A stretch of DNA of 64,000 nt. Origin: Rhizomys pruinosus (lineage: Eukaryota > Chordata > Mammalia > Rodentia > Spalacidae). Made by a program: the position numbers and the translations under genes. The notes under the pieces are model-generated. The model saw nothing but the letters and a program-made list of their open reading frames with translations. It ran no database searches and had not been told where the DNA came from. Positions 1 to 12,250 of the stretch are shown in pieces (the first letter of the stretch is position 1; each line of letters begins with the position of its first letter). The stretch is from assembly GCA_009823505.1 (NCBI GenBank), contig VZQC01005745.1, positions 630,676-694,675 of the forward strand. Direction: 5' to 3'.

Positions 1-399
1 TGATTAATTTTCCCTTCTGATAGAGGGCATAGCAACTTCCAGCACCATGAAAACAAGTAGGGATGAATCTTCCAGATAAGTATCAGCTTGGTTTCTCCAT
101 GTTCAATGGCTCAAGTACATGATATCTACAAGCAATAGGGTCTTATCATTAAGTTCTGGAGGACAACCAAGAGCCTATAATGCTTGAGAGCCTATGAGAC
201 CTCAGTGGTCAACAACTCTCAAAGAGGTAACCCATTCCTGGCACTGGGCATGTCTAATATGACATTGTTGATCCATCGCAGTGTAACTCCATTTGGACTT
301 TTTACATATATAGTTATGCATACATTTTAGGAAGTCTCTACAGAAGTTTGCCATATAACTTTAGTGTAAGTTACCCTTCCCTGTATTCACGCCTTTACA
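1..399. other. No gene; possible old L1 3'-UTR-like repeat
   Basis: No coding signal. The wording of the sequence (around 30-300) resembles rodent L1 3'-UTR-type interspersed repeats, but I could not place it firmly. Confidence 0.3.
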
Positions 400-661
400 C
401 TACCCTCTTTTTTTTTTTATTTATTTTGTATGTGTATGAGTGTACTGTCTGCATGTAGGTTTGTTCCCTTGTGTCGTGCAATGCCTCGGAGATCAGAAGA
501 GGGCGTCGGATTCCCCTGGAACTGGAGTGCTCCTGGAATTGAAGTTACAGACGGTTCTCAGCCACCATGTGGGTGCTGGGGATCGAACTCCGGTCCTCTG
601 CAAGAGCAGTCAACGCTCTTAACTGCTAGGCTATGTCTCCAGTCCCCTACCCTACCCTCTT
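400..661 (-). mobile_element. B3-like (B2/B3 superfamily) SINE, 17-bp duplication variant
   Basis: tRNA-derived SINE in reverse, with the T-rich tail at left (409-425) and the head ending ccagtccc near 646. The TSD ctaccctctt is exact at 400-409 and 652-661. The internal 17-bp unit occurs twice in tandem (513-529 and 530-546). Any reading frame across it is incidental. Confidence 0.9.
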
Positions 662-1011
662 ATCTTCCCCATTTAACCCCTCCCCTATGTAATCTTCTAA
701 ATGAAATATACATATCTAAAGATTCAAAAGCTAAAATTCACAAATGAGAGGAAAAAGGTTTTGAATAAGAAATTGCTCCTCCCCCCAAAAAATTGCCCCC
801 ACAGGCTCAGGTATCAGAACACTTGTTTCCCAGTTGACAATGCTGTTTAGGAAGGTTTGGGAAGTGCATCTTTGTTGGAAGAAGTATGTCTCCAGAGGCA
901 GGCCCTGAAAATTTGTAACCTCTCCCCACTTCCAGTTCACACAATCTGCTCTATATTTATGCCTGATGATGGGATTGCTTAGCTTCCTGCGCCATCCACC
1001 TGCCTCCTTGA
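662..1011. other. No gene; unassigned sequence
   Basis: No recognisable feature apart from short AT- and C-rich patches. Confidence 0.4.
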
Positions 1012-1183
1012 ATAGCCCTGTAAGGATATAGTGAGAAATTGGTCATCTGTAAGCCAAGAAGAAAGAGTTTACTGGAAACTGGACCTTGATGAACTTTGAC
1101 CTAAGACTCTGAGCCTGAAGAACTGTGAGAAACTAAATTTCCCCTGTGGGAGCCTCACAATTTGTGATATGTTATGACAACAC
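1012..1183 (+). mobile_element. MLT1-like MaLR LTR fragment
   Basis: Shows the order of MLT1 LTR 3' halves: 'gccaagaag', then 'gaactgtgagaaactaaattt', then 'atatgttatgacaac'. Degenerate and therefore ancient. It is cut at right by the repeat beginning near 1230. Confidence 0.6.
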
Positions 1184-1229
1184 TTGGATGTGTTAGGACA
1201 GAGTCAATAGCAAACTCCTGCTGATCTAT

Positions 1230-1635
1230 ACTGTGCTGGATAGCTTTAGTGTCAACTTGACACACCTGGGTTGAGGGAGCCTCAATTGGGGAATTGGCTC
1301 CATTGGATTGACCTGTGGCCACATCTGTGGAGTACTGTCTTGATGGCCAAGCAGTGTGGAAGGGCCCAGCCCACAATGAGTGGTGCCACCCTGGGCAGGT
1401 TGTTGTGTACCATATAAGAAGGCAGGCTGGGCATGGGCCAGGGGAGCAAGCCAGTGAAAAGCATTCCTCCATGGCCTGTGCTTCAGCTCCTGACTCCAGG
1501 TTCCTGCCCTGAGTTCCTGCCTTGGGCTCCCTAAGTGATGAACTGTGACCATGTAAGCTGAATAAACCCTTTCCTCCCCAAGTTGGTGTCAGTCAGAGTG
1601 TTTTGTCACAGCAATGGAAGACAAACTAGAACATA
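1230..1635 (+). mobile_element. Rodent medium-length repeat, family A
   Basis: About 400 bp, beginning near 'tagtgtcaacttgacac' and ending 'cacagcaatggaagacaaac', with a polyadenylation-like 'aataaacc' near 1561. It is the same family, in opposite orientation, as 2226-2600 and 22853-23520. I associate it with rodent URR/RMER-type (hAT-Charlie-like) repeats, but the name is unverified. Confidence 0.6.
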
Positions 1636-1862
1636 TACTATGTGAGATTCTGAGATGCATGAAGAGCATGGAGAGATATAAGGAAGAGGGAAACTTGCTG
1701 TGGATAGATTTGAATATGGAAAGAAGAGGACTAGTAAGACAAGTGTAAATCCCACAGGTGGAACTGAGCATGGTCCTCGGGCATTAAGTACTCATCAACT
1801 CAGAACAGAAATTGAGAGTTCAAGTACAGAAAAAGATGAATGCACAACATGAAATAAACAGT

Positions 1863-2101
1863 CATTTCCTTTTTTTAATTTTATTTATTTTCATATGTGT
1901 ATGAATGTACTGTCTGCATGCAGGTTTGTGCACCCGTGTCGTGCAATGCCAAAGAGGTCAGAAGAGCCAAATTCCCCTGGAACTGGAGTTAAAGACAGTT
2001 TTCAGACGCCATGTGGATGCTGGGGATCCGGGTCCTCTGCAAGAGCAGTCAGCACTCTTAACCGCTAGGCCATCTCTCCAGCCCCTAGCCATTTCCTTTT
2101 T
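1863..2101 (-). mobile_element. B3-like SINE, single-unit form
   Basis: Reverse-oriented tRNA-derived SINE with the head ending ccagcccc near 2085. The TSD catttccttttt lies at 1863-1874 and 2090-2101. The 17-bp internal unit is present once. Confidence 0.9.
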
Positions 2102-2225
2102 ATCTCATCCAATTCCCAACTCAAAGAATTTAATTATCTCAGCAAACCTTCCCTGGGAAACAAAGAGAATACGTATTTTAATATTGTTCACATGTAGCAT
2201 TAGATCTTAGAGTGAGTGTGAAAGA

Positions 2226-2600
2226 ACCTGTCCTAGTTTGCTTTCCTGATGCTGCTATGACCACAAGCAATTTGGGGAAGAAAGGGTTTATTTCAACTTA
2301 TCAGTTACCATCTATCATCAAGAGAAGCCAAGACAGAAACCCAAGACAGGTGCTTGAAACAGAAACCACAGCAAGACCTGCTTCCTGGCCTGATCCTTCT
2401 GGCTTATGCTCAGCCAACTTTTATATACAATCCAGGACCACCAGCCAGGGATAGCACTACCTACAGTGTGCTGGGCCCTCTTATATCAATCAAGAAAATG
2501 CCCTTCGGACATGCCACACACCAATCTGATGGGGGTGATTCCTCAACGGAGGTCCCCTCTTTCCAGGTGACTCTAGTTTGTCAAGTGAACAATAAAAACT
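2226..2600 (-). mobile_element. Rodent medium-length repeat, family A
   Basis: Reverse copy of the 1230-1635 family: it opens 'ctagtttgctttcctgatgc' and closes 'ctagtttgtcaagtgaac'. The open frames across it are incidental. Confidence 0.6.
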
Positions 2601-3204
2601 AACCAGTTTAGAGCCCAAAACTCAATCAAGTGGATCTGCTGTCCTGAAGAACCAGGGGAATGCCAACAATATAGATAGGAAAGGAACAATATTATTTACT
2701 TTATTGGACAAGCTATAATGTTCAAAAGCAAATATACACTTGTACTGGCAAGATGTGTTTAGTTAAATAGCTGTGTAAGGTCTTAACAAGGCTGTAGAAA
2801 GTGTGTCAGAGAATAAAACCATCAATTTGATAATTTCTTATTAAATAGAACCCTTTCTATCAGCCTGTGACATAGCATAGAGGTGACCATAAGTGCTCAT
2901 TTATCTTAAGTCCAAGGTTTTAAATTTAACAGTTAAGAAAGCAATAAAGATACAAGCCTTCCTGCTGTTAAAAGACTGGAGATTCCCTGAGTCTGATTTT
3001 TGCAGAATCACATGAAGATTAGGCGTAAAAACGCAACACAAGCAAGGCAGAACTCCAACTGCTGTTGCTTCCTTATGAGGAGGTCCCCAGTCTTCACTTA
3101 GAATATCAAAGGGAAAAGATAGGTGTGCCACCACATTAATTTGGTGACGTTAGCATCTCTGCTTACTGGTTACACCTTAGAATCTAAAGAAGAATTTGTG
3201 AAAA
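2601..3204. other. No gene; apparently single-copy
   Basis: AT-rich and without recognisable repeat or splice/coding structure. Confidence 0.4.
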
Positions 3205-3546
3205 TTGACTGACTTTATGTCTCTGTGACAAATACTTGACAGAAACAACTTAAGAAGAGACATTTATTTTGGTTTATGTTTTCAGAGGGTCCAGACCACC
3301 ATCACTTGTTTCATGGCAGCAGAAGCCTATGAAGGAGGAGATTTTTCACCCCATGGCAAACAGGAAGCAAAGAGAGCATAAGAACCAGGGAGGAAGCAGC
3401 ATATGCAAAGACCTATGGCTGGTGACCTGCTTCCTCCAGCTAAGCCCCACCCAGTGAAGTTTCCAACTCTTCCCAAAAGAGCGCCACCTGGTGAGGATGA
3501 AGCATAGAACACATGAGCATGTGAGGCACATTTCAAATTCAAACCA
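3205..3546 (-). mobile_element. LTR-type rodent repeat (MaLR/ORR1-like)
   Basis: Reverse orientation; on the minus strand it runs from 'ggtttgaatttgaaatgtgc' to a 'caaaataaatgtctc' polyadenylation-type signal and 'tgtcacagagac'. Its 5' edge (3538-3546) was used as the target for the L1 tail at 3547-3685. Confidence 0.5.
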
Positions 3547-3685
3547 AACCTTTTTTTAATATTTCGTTGAAGTTTTGTGCATTTCATACATAACTTCTCA
3601 GTTCAATCCAGACTCATTTCTCCCTCCATGCCCCCCTTCCCTCCCAAGTTCATGCAGTCTGCCATACATGTCCTGTTTCCCCTTC
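3547..3685 (-). mobile_element. 5'-truncated L1 3' end
   Basis: Short antisense copy of the L1 3' terminus also seen at 41560-41719 and 35375-35570, with the T-run at left. The TSD ttcaaacca is exact at 3538-3546 and 3686-3694, showing target-primed insertion into the LTR-type repeat. Confidence 0.8.
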
Positions 3686-3694
3686 TTCAAACCA

Positions 3695-4616
3695 TAACTT
3701 TTCAATTACAGCTAAGGTTTATTAAAATCTGTGCTTTCCAAGGAGTGTTATAAGCGTTTCTGCTGCTGTAAGGTAAACAGTTTAGAAACCAATACTACAA
3801 TATTTAAGTAATTAATAAATAAAAATTGTATCCCACAAAAATGGTAGTAGTAAATGGTATTAGCAATGTCTGAAAAGGCAAGATTTAAAAAAAAAAAAAA
3901 GACTGTTGTAGAGCCCCATATTATAAAGAGAAATATTATCCTAAAGTCCAATAAAGAAAATTTTTTCTCAAAAAAACTAAAAATGTCTGATTAGTTTTTG
4001 TCCAGGACTTCAACAAAAGCAAGTTGGTTTTCTTTTTTTTCTGAAATTCCCTTTGTATGGGTTCTTCTTCAAATACAGTGGCTCACTATAAGAGTGTCAG
4101 CTCTAATTGGATGACGGTCTTGAGGTCCCAAATCTCTTGGAGGGTAAGTTATATAGCAGAGAACCTATGTGATTCAAAGGGAATGTTTTAATACACTGGG
4201 AAAAACACAGTGTCAAAGCAGCTGTGTGAACTCTGGCAGAGACGCTGCCCTGAAGAAGCACGATATTGTCTCTAATACCTTGAGTTCAGCAGTTTTAATT
4301 CCCACCTCTGTGTGATGTTTGACAGTTCATTCATTTAGGGAGCTTCAGTGCGGCACAGGTGACTCAAGTTCAGATAGTTATTTTAAGGATATGTCGCTTC
4401 TGTTTATTTTTTAATGCTAAGGAGAACACGCTGAGTGTGTTGGAGGGAAGACCTTTTGTACACAAAAGAAACTGTTCTCTCAGAAAAGGAGAAAGCTTTG
4501 ACATTTAGAGATTCAGCACTTCTTTGGGGGACAGACTTATTTAAGGCTGAAACATTGACTGAGGCCAAAGTTAAGAGAATCTAATCACATTGTCCCTTCT
4601 TCTCATGTGGTGGTTT
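3695..4616. other. No gene; single-copy stretch
   Basis: Contains A- and T-runs near 3887 and 4035 and no recognisable repeat in 4050-4610. It could hold conserved non-coding sequence; alignment would be needed. Confidence 0.4.
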
Positions 4617-6185
4617 AAAACTCTCCAAATCGACCTGACGTTAACATGGGAATGATGTACTGAGACCACACATGCAAGTATACAGATGGTCTCTGGAATA
4701 CCAGAGAGTGTTACCAAAGGCCACTATACCAATAAAGCAAATATGGGTCAGGTCTCCTTGAGTCAAGCAAGACTCCTCCGTCACCACCAGCTACACCTCA
4801 CCTGCCTGGAAACACTGTGCAGCAGAGGCAGCCATATGCCTGCATATCCCAAATCTAATTGGCTATTGGCTCTCTCCTTGGAGGAATAACCCATGGCTGA
4901 TGCCACAAGCTTATACCCTCTAATGGTCAGGAGATGATATAAGCCACAGTAAGACCCTGTCATATTCAACAGAAAAAAATGTAATTCATTGATTAACATA
5001 CCATCCAAACATCTGTGTCTATACCAAAGTAACCTACGATAACAATTAGTACTGTTTAAATACCTATATATCTGATTGCTTATGCTTCATTAGTAGGTTT
5101 GAGAGGTTATTCCTGGACAAACTGTCAGCCCATGAAGGAAAACAGCCAGAATTGACCAGAGTCCAGGACAACAGCTCCAGAGAAAGTAGACTGTTTTGCT
5201 TTTCATCTATCTGGGCCCCTTTTCTTTTTTTTTTTTTTTTTAAATTAATTTTTATTGATGCTTTGTGCATTTCATACATTTTTTCCAATTCAGTTCAGGC
5301 TTATTTCCCTTTCCTTCCCCCCCACCCCCACCCCATCCCAGATCATGCATTCTGCCATAACTGTCCTGCATCTTTCTCTCAGTTTTTTTTTCATTTTTAG
5401 CTATAAGTGATAATCCATGAGTACAAGCATCCTTCATGCAAAACCTATCTGCAGGCTGTTGTGCCCAAACACCTACAGCCCCACCATCCAGTGGGGGGTG
5501 ACAGGTTGTTTGTTCAATCAAGTTGATCAAATGAGTGTCCAGACTACATTGCTGTAGTTTCACCATTCACCCCAATCGCAGCCCTTACATTCTACCACGC
5601 CCCCTCTTCCGCAGGTTGTTCCCTAGGCTTAGAAAAGAGGCACAGGTGGATGAGAGGTAAAACAGTCCACTCTCTCTGGAGCTGTTGACTTGGACTCTGG
5701 TCAATTCTGGCTGTTTCCTTTCATGGGCTGACAGTTTGTCCAGGAATAACCTTTCGATCCTTTTCTAAGCCTAGGGAACAATCTGCAGAAGAGGGGGCAT
5801 GGTAGAATGTAAGGGCTGTCATTGGGGTGAATGGTGAAACTACAGCAATATAGCCTAGACACTCATTTGATCAACTTGATTGAACATACAAGCCCCCCCT
5901 GATGGATGGTGGGACCAAGGGGCTGTGTGGGTTTGGACACAACTGCTTGCAAGTTGGTTTTACATGAAGGATGCTTGTACTCATAAATTATCACTTATTG
6001 CTAAAAAATGGAAAAAAAACTGAGAGAAAGATGCAGGGCAGTTATGGCAGAATGCATGATCTGGGATGGGGTGGGGTGGGGTGGGGGGAAGGGAAGGGAA
6101 AATATGCCTGAACTGAATTGGAAAATGATGTATGAAATACACAATGCATCAATAAAAAAAAAAAGGAAAAAAAAAACTCTCCAAA
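4617..6185 (+). mobile_element. L1 3'-UTR insertion with a nested inverted copy
   Basis: 5'-truncated L1 3' UTR from 4630 to an A-rich tail at about 6152-6172, flanked by the 13-bp TSD aaaactctccaaa (4617-4629 and 6173-6185). It is closely similar to 40731-41719 throughout. A G-rich tract (6068-6110, ggggt repeats), typical of L1 3' UTRs, precedes the tail. A second copy (5226-5758) has jumped into it in reverse. It has no ORF2 sequence. Confidence 0.85.
5226..5758 (-). mobile_element. L1 3'-UTR copy nested inside another copy of itself
   Basis: The poly-T begins right after the host sequence and the copy reads back to about 5758. The 8-bp TSD ccttttct flanks it (5218-5225 and 5759-5766), after which the host element resumes with 'aagcctaggg' exactly as at 41320. 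Together with 5767-6172 it forms an inverted repeat with arms of about 400 bp. Confidence 0.85.
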
Positions 6186-7290
6186 GCCATAAAACATGCG
6201 TGGAAGTGACCCACACAAAGCCGTGGATATAATTTATCTCAGTGCCTCTTTGTCCAGGCTACAAAGGATATTTATGAACTTCAATCTGAATTCCAACTAG
6301 GAACATACCCATAATTAGAGTTAACAGTTATCAAAGAAGACTCTGTTATTTATACTAGAAGAAAATTGGAGGAAGGAGACCCTCACTAAACAATCATCAG
6401 TATTTGCCCAAGTAACACCAGTGTGTTTATTGGTCACTTGTCAAGTATTCTGAGTAAAAAAAAAAAAAATAGACTGAGAAAGGAGAGAGAAAGATGAGTG
6501 GGCAAGCCAGAACGTTTGTGGGGAAAGGAAGAGAAACTGGAATAACCGAGCAGGCCATGGGTGGAGGATGGATTCCGGGGTCCTAGTCCTCTCTGACGAA
6601 CCCTCTCATTGCCTTCAGTTGCATATTCACAAACCAGGCTCCAATAGACAGTCACAATCAATTCTTATATGGATGGCCTTGGACAAACTAATGGGTTGCA
6701 AAAGAAAACCAAAGTCTTGAACCTAAGAAAAGGACTCAGGGGATGAGGTTAGGGGTTCTTAGAAGAAAGGAATAAAAAGAGTAGTAAGAGAGAGTATGCA
6801 GAATGCACTGTACATGTGTGAAGTTGTCAAACAACAAAATTAGTCCACAAAATAATCAAAGTTATAAAGGTCAAAGTCAGGATAAGTTCCAAAAAGGTAT
6901 TAGAGCAAATAATTATGTATTTATTATCTGTTTCCTAGAAAAGAGAATTTATTATATTTCTCATAGAAGAGTATTTCTCTTATAAAATAGTATTTCTATT
7001 TCTATTATAAAAACTTACTAAAAGCTTACTAAATAGACTATTATCAAAAAAATAGGCTATTATCAAGGATAAATCAGAAACATCTAAAATATTATTTATT
7101 ATGCTTCAAACTAACACTTTATATTTCAATGGAAAATGGCTCATTTTAATAGCAAAAATCAACACAAAAAATCTTTACTAAAATTATATTGAACTTCTCT
7201 TACATGAAAATGAATCAGATTTCATTGAAATAGAAAAAAGGTTAACTGTTATTCACAGACATAATTCTTAAAGCCTAAATGTTATAGTTT
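6186..7290. other. No gene; AT-rich single-copy sequence
   Basis: Short A-run at 6457. No repeat or coding pattern recognised; 6900-7290 is very AT-rich. Confidence 0.4.
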
Positions 7291-7296
7291 AGTGAA

Positions 7297-7540
7297 AGCC
7301 TTTTTTAAAATATTTTTTATTATTTTTATTTTGTGTGTGTGCATGAGTGTATTGTCTGCATGTGTTAATGCACCCATATCATGCAACGCCCACTGGAGTC
7401 AGAAGATGGTGTCAGATCCCCTGGAACTGGAGTTATGGACAGTTGTTAGCTGCCATGTGGGTGCTGGGAATCGAACCCAGGTCCTCTGCAAGAGCCATCA
7501 GTGCTCTTAACCACTGAGCCATCTCTCCAGCCCAAAAAGG
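7297..7540 (-). mobile_element. B3-like SINE, older copy
   Basis: Reverse tRNA-derived SINE: T-rich tail near 7300-7340, B-box complement in 'gggaatcgaacccaggtcc', head 'ccatctctccagccc' at about 7519. Imperfect TSD: left gccttttttaa, right gcattttttat. Single 17-bp unit. Confidence 0.85.
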
Positions 7541-8670
7541 CATTTTTTATAATAAGTAGCTCAGCATCATTTTCCTTCTATCATTTTCAGATCCTATGTT
7601 CTCTCTATCACTCTTTCTCTCACACTCTTCACCTAAGTCCTCACTGTGATCACCACAGCCAAACAAAAAGTACATTCTGCCAGTTTGTCACAACTCAAAT
7701 TTCTTTATTGACTTTTTTTTTTCTGTCACACACACATGCCCTGATCCTATGGTTCTCAGCATTTCCCACTTTGCTATTGGCTGAGAGGCTGGGAAGCTAT
7801 GGCAACAGGGAAGGAGAAAAGTGCTTCCACTGCTGTGGGAAGCACAAAGTTTCCGCAGGTCCAGCCCTCCCCACTCCAACCACACTATGTGAGAATTGCA
7901 GCTTGTCTGTTTCATGCACACAGCACTATTCATCATCTCTCCAGTGCTATTTGATTATCATGGCCCTTTCTAGAGGCTTCAGTCATTTTCAGTTGTCATT
8001 TCAAGCAATTTGAAATTGATAATCTTTCACATTTTACAATAATTTTTCAGATGCACAACAATGCCTAGTTACTTCAGGAATATTTTAAGCAAACTTTATT
8101 AGCACTTCTTTCATATGAAGATTTTTTTTTATTTTCTCTGGATATCATTTCTATGCATATCACTGAAGACTTAAGCATTTAACTCTATTAAAATACACAT
8201 TTTTAAATGTTTCCTTTTTAAACCTAAGATGTTATAATGAAAATGTTCACTTCTCTTTATATGGAAGACATTTGAAGAAGCTAGAAATTTCCTTTGAATG
8301 AATAATCAAGTTTTTTAGATATTCAAATTAGTGCTGCATTGAATTATAAGTTGTCCTTTCTAATAGTCACTTTTTTCTGACATTTCTACATTAGCAACTG
8401 TATTTTTACATAAAAAATAGTGCTTAAGGAGGACATTTTATTAGTGTCCATGCAAAACTCTGCCTAAGATATTTTTATATTAAATACAATATGTTCCATA
8501 ATTCTCAGATGAAAAAACTCACTACACTCATTTGGTGAACTTGCTCCCTTTGTAAAAGCACAGAGAAAAATGAGACCTGGTTCAAGAACATGGACATGGA
8601 CAAAGTATCTTTATTAAAGTGGTGTTTATACAATGCAATCCATATATCTGTTTCTATTTGTGAATTGTAG
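7541..8670. other. No gene; single-copy sequence
   Basis: A 170-aa open frame (7501-8013) starts inside the preceding SINE and lacks codon structure, so I treat it as chance. The rest is AT-rich. Confidence 0.4.
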
Positions 8671-8689
8671 TAATCTGAAAGTATTGCTG

Positions 8690-9050
8690 AAAAGTAACCA
8701 CTCAAAATTTAGTAGCTCAAAACAACAAAAATAATGTGTTTTACTCACAAGCATGAAATGTGAGCAGAGATTAATGTTCATCTTAGCCTCATGCTCCAAC
8801 AGCTTGACTTGCAAGAAGGCTAGAGATGACTTGATGGGACCTGAAACCATTTGCAAACCTGTTCACATACACAGAGGTCAAGAATAGCTATTGGATACAC
8901 ATAGGAATTGTCCAGAACACTTTCATGTGGACCTTCATGAGGCTGCTCAAGTTTCTCAACACTAGGGCTGAATTCTGAGTCTGAAGGTCTAGAAAATGCA
9001 ACTATGCATGACATTTTGATAGCTTTGCCTCGAAAAACACAAGAGGATCA
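8690..9050. mobile_element. Possible ancient mammalian interspersed repeat
   Basis: The string 'aaatttagtagctcaaaacaa' followed by 'actcacaagcatgaaatg' resembles the opening of an old mammal-wide repeat ('acttagtggcttaaaacaac' type). Strongly degenerate, and the family is not assigned. Confidence 0.4.
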
Positions 9051-12000
9051 CTCACCTTGATTATACTGGTTATGTCACTTTTGAAGCCTTTCCTGTTCAA
9101 AGAGAGAAGACATGGACCCTCCAAATAGATGAGATGATTGCTGATCTCAGTGTGCAATTGCGTGGAAGATGGGCTGTATTATGGAGGCCATCCTCAGAGA
9201 AAACAGCTTTTCATTCGATTGTACACGTACAGGCAACTTCAGAAGTAGCTCTTTTAACTGGAGTTCCATAAAGTTCTACTAAAGCTTGTCTTGTTGCCAA
9301 ATATTTTCTTTCTACCAGGAGAATTTTTAGGAATTTGAGTTAGGGTATGATGTGAACAATTTCTAGGTTGAATATTACTCAACCCCCCTCCCTGATGATG
9401 AAAAATACATACAATTATTTCACTCTGTGAAGAACCTAAAGTTTGCCTTTAGGCTAATTTACATTGTTCTCTTTAAATTACATTATTAACTACTTGATTT
9501 CTTCCAAAAGAAACTCATTGTATGCCTACAAAGTCACAAACTATCCTTGGCTGTCCTAACCCTGCGTCTTTACATAGACAGCTTTTCTTCATCCCATCCC
9601 TGATGATTCTCATCCAGCCTCTTTGCTTTGCTTCCAGCTTTGCTGGTCCGTTTTCCATTCCTAATGACCCTATCCTCAGTCGAAGAGTCTTTCTTCGACT
9701 CTTGACTGGACTCCCATACTCATGTGTTATTCTGATGATACAACAAACTTGCTGGTCATTTTCTTGGCTCTGACCCTCATCTCAGGCAACAATCTATTTC
9801 CTTTCCTCTAGGTGACAGGCTTCTAGCATTGCTGGTATTCACAATCCCAGCCTCTACGACTCTACCTTAGTACCAATTACTAAGCTAAAAGAGTCATACC
9901 CTCAACTGTGGAGAATATAAGTGTGATTATGTAGATGCTCCCTTCAACTTAGCTTGGTATCTAGTTGGAGATATTATATAAATAAACGAACACAAAACAA
10001 CATAGAACCATAATTCTACTTTGTAGACTTCTTGGAGTTCAGATAAACACCTAACCAAATCTGCACAACTTTCCTGGAAAATCACTTGATGTTGATACAT
10101 AATTATTTTTAATAAATGCAACTCAATCAATGTAGGCCTAGTTTTTCCAGTTCAGTTGGCAATCCCAAAGGAAGCTAGAACTGGACCACTGAGTCCTGCA
10201 GTAGAGTCATGGTCTATGGACCTGACTGTCTGATCTGTGGCTAGCAAGCAGCTCCCACTAATTCAGCCTGCACCAGTGGTGCCATGGTACAGTTGTCGTG
10301 CATTTTTCTAGCCAAAGGGATAAGCCCCAATTACTGCAGCATGATGGAACTGGCACAGAAAGTTACAAGAGAAGAAACAACAGTTTCAGATGATTGGAAA
10401 TATGCTGTATACCCGTGAGAACATTTCTGACCTCTTTTGCATTTGAGAATTTTGTTAGATCCACTTCCAACAGTGCATATATTCGAGTATAAATGACCTA
10501 GTTTAATCCTCTAAATATTCAAATGTGAATGAAATCATTTATACTTAAATATTTGGTTATACACAGTCCCTGCAGTGTTTAGAACTCACAGCTTGTGTTT
10601 TTGTGTCTTATACAAAACTTCTTACTTGTTTATTTTTGATATATTTAAATTTACTTATTGTGTTTCCTACCAAGATTCTAAACATTGCCTTTGATCTTTG
10701 CTTTCTATTCAGTTAATTCAACTCCTTGAGATTCCAATATATGTTTTGGCACTAGACAAAAGGACCGAATAAATATTTTTCTGGTTCTCTTTTAAACTCT
10801 GAAGGAGCACAAGTTAAAAGTTATTGTGAATGACTTATGAATGGTACCTAATGTGTCTTTATAGGCATTTCAGATAAAGGATTGCTACTAATGTCACTCG
10901 GATCATTCAGTTGAGCATCTTGGCTCATTTTCCCTTTTTTCAAAATTGTTAGGCCAAGATAGCTTTTGTGTTTTATTTTTAGTGGCTGGATAAAGCTTTA
11001 AGCATTCCAAGAAAATAAGACTAGAAAATCATGATACAAAAGTGGTCTTCTATTTGCATAAGCCAGTCTGCTGAAGGTGGGCGACTGATGTTTGGAGAAT
11101 GAATCATCATAATATATAATTGTGGCTTGTGGTTTCATCATAGTCTGTGGACTCATTTATGATAAACGTGATTTTATTCTATGTCTTATGAGATCCAAAA
11201 TTGGAAATTCAAGGATATTTTCAATAAATAAAAAATACAAGGAAGAATTCTGAATATTAAATTAATTCCTCTACTTGCAGACCCCATAGTCTGAAAGTGT
11301 TTTGATCTTCTAAATGTGACCAGGCAGCATTTCCTTACTCTGGTTTATGACCCCATAAGGATCCACCTCTCCTAAAGCAGTACAGGAATGTGGACTCTGT
11401 AGCCTTTGCATCCTAGCAAATATAATAAATGTTCTTTGATTGTGAATAAGGTTCCAGCCTAAACTGGATTAGGATTCTGCAGCCCTGGTTGCACTTGACA
11501 ATGAGAAAAATTAATTGAATCACCATAGATCCACCTTCATAGGAAGGCTTGCTCTAAGAGACGGTATTAAAACTTGAAATTTTGGTTCACTATCTTTTTC
11601 TATCATTCCTTCAGAGTCTCAATCCTATGCTGAACTCCAGCCAGCATGGAGATATCTAACATCAAACTTTCACCTTTTCCCTGAGATCCTCACCCTACTT
11701 CCCCTATGAAGAACCCATTTTATTATCAATGCACCATCTTCTAGGATCGCATCATGTCATTTGTCATTCATCTCTGAAAAAAACTCCCAGTAGTGACAAT
11801 ATCACCTCTTACCTGAATTGTAGAACTTAGAAAAAGAACAGTTTTGTTTACTCATAAATTACAGGAGTCAAAGAGTGTGACACGCACTCTGGCATAGGAG
11901 CCTGGCTAACTCAGCACTAATTGCCTCCAGTTCCAGTCACCCACTGCAATCTAGAACAAATGCAGGACTAGACAGAGCTCAAGAGATACCAAAACCCAAC

Positions 12001-12250
12001 ATCCAAGAAGTATGGGTGGAAGTAGAGATTGGAAACTAATCAAATTCAAATATTATTTTTAAACTAAAGTTGCCTCACACATTCACAATCCAAAACTTTT
12101 TCCATTACAGATCTATCCTTATGACCTCATCAAAGTAACACATTTAAATGCCTAGAATACTACCCCCAAACTTATGTTAGAAGAAACATGAAAGATATTG
12201 GTGTTAGAAGTAGAATAACATCTCAGATTTGACTGCAAAAAACAAAGCAC
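9051..12250. other. No gene; 3.2 kb with no young insertions
   Basis: No SINE, L1 or LTR recognised. A 9-bp inverted repeat lies at 9678-9700. This is the longest repeat-poor interval in the window. No exon-like open frame flanked by splice sites stands out. Confidence 0.4.

Noticed and set aside
7501..8013. 170-aa open frame on the plus strand
   Set aside because: It starts in a SINE head and runs into single-copy DNA, with low-complexity Ser/His/Phe content and no recognisable domain.
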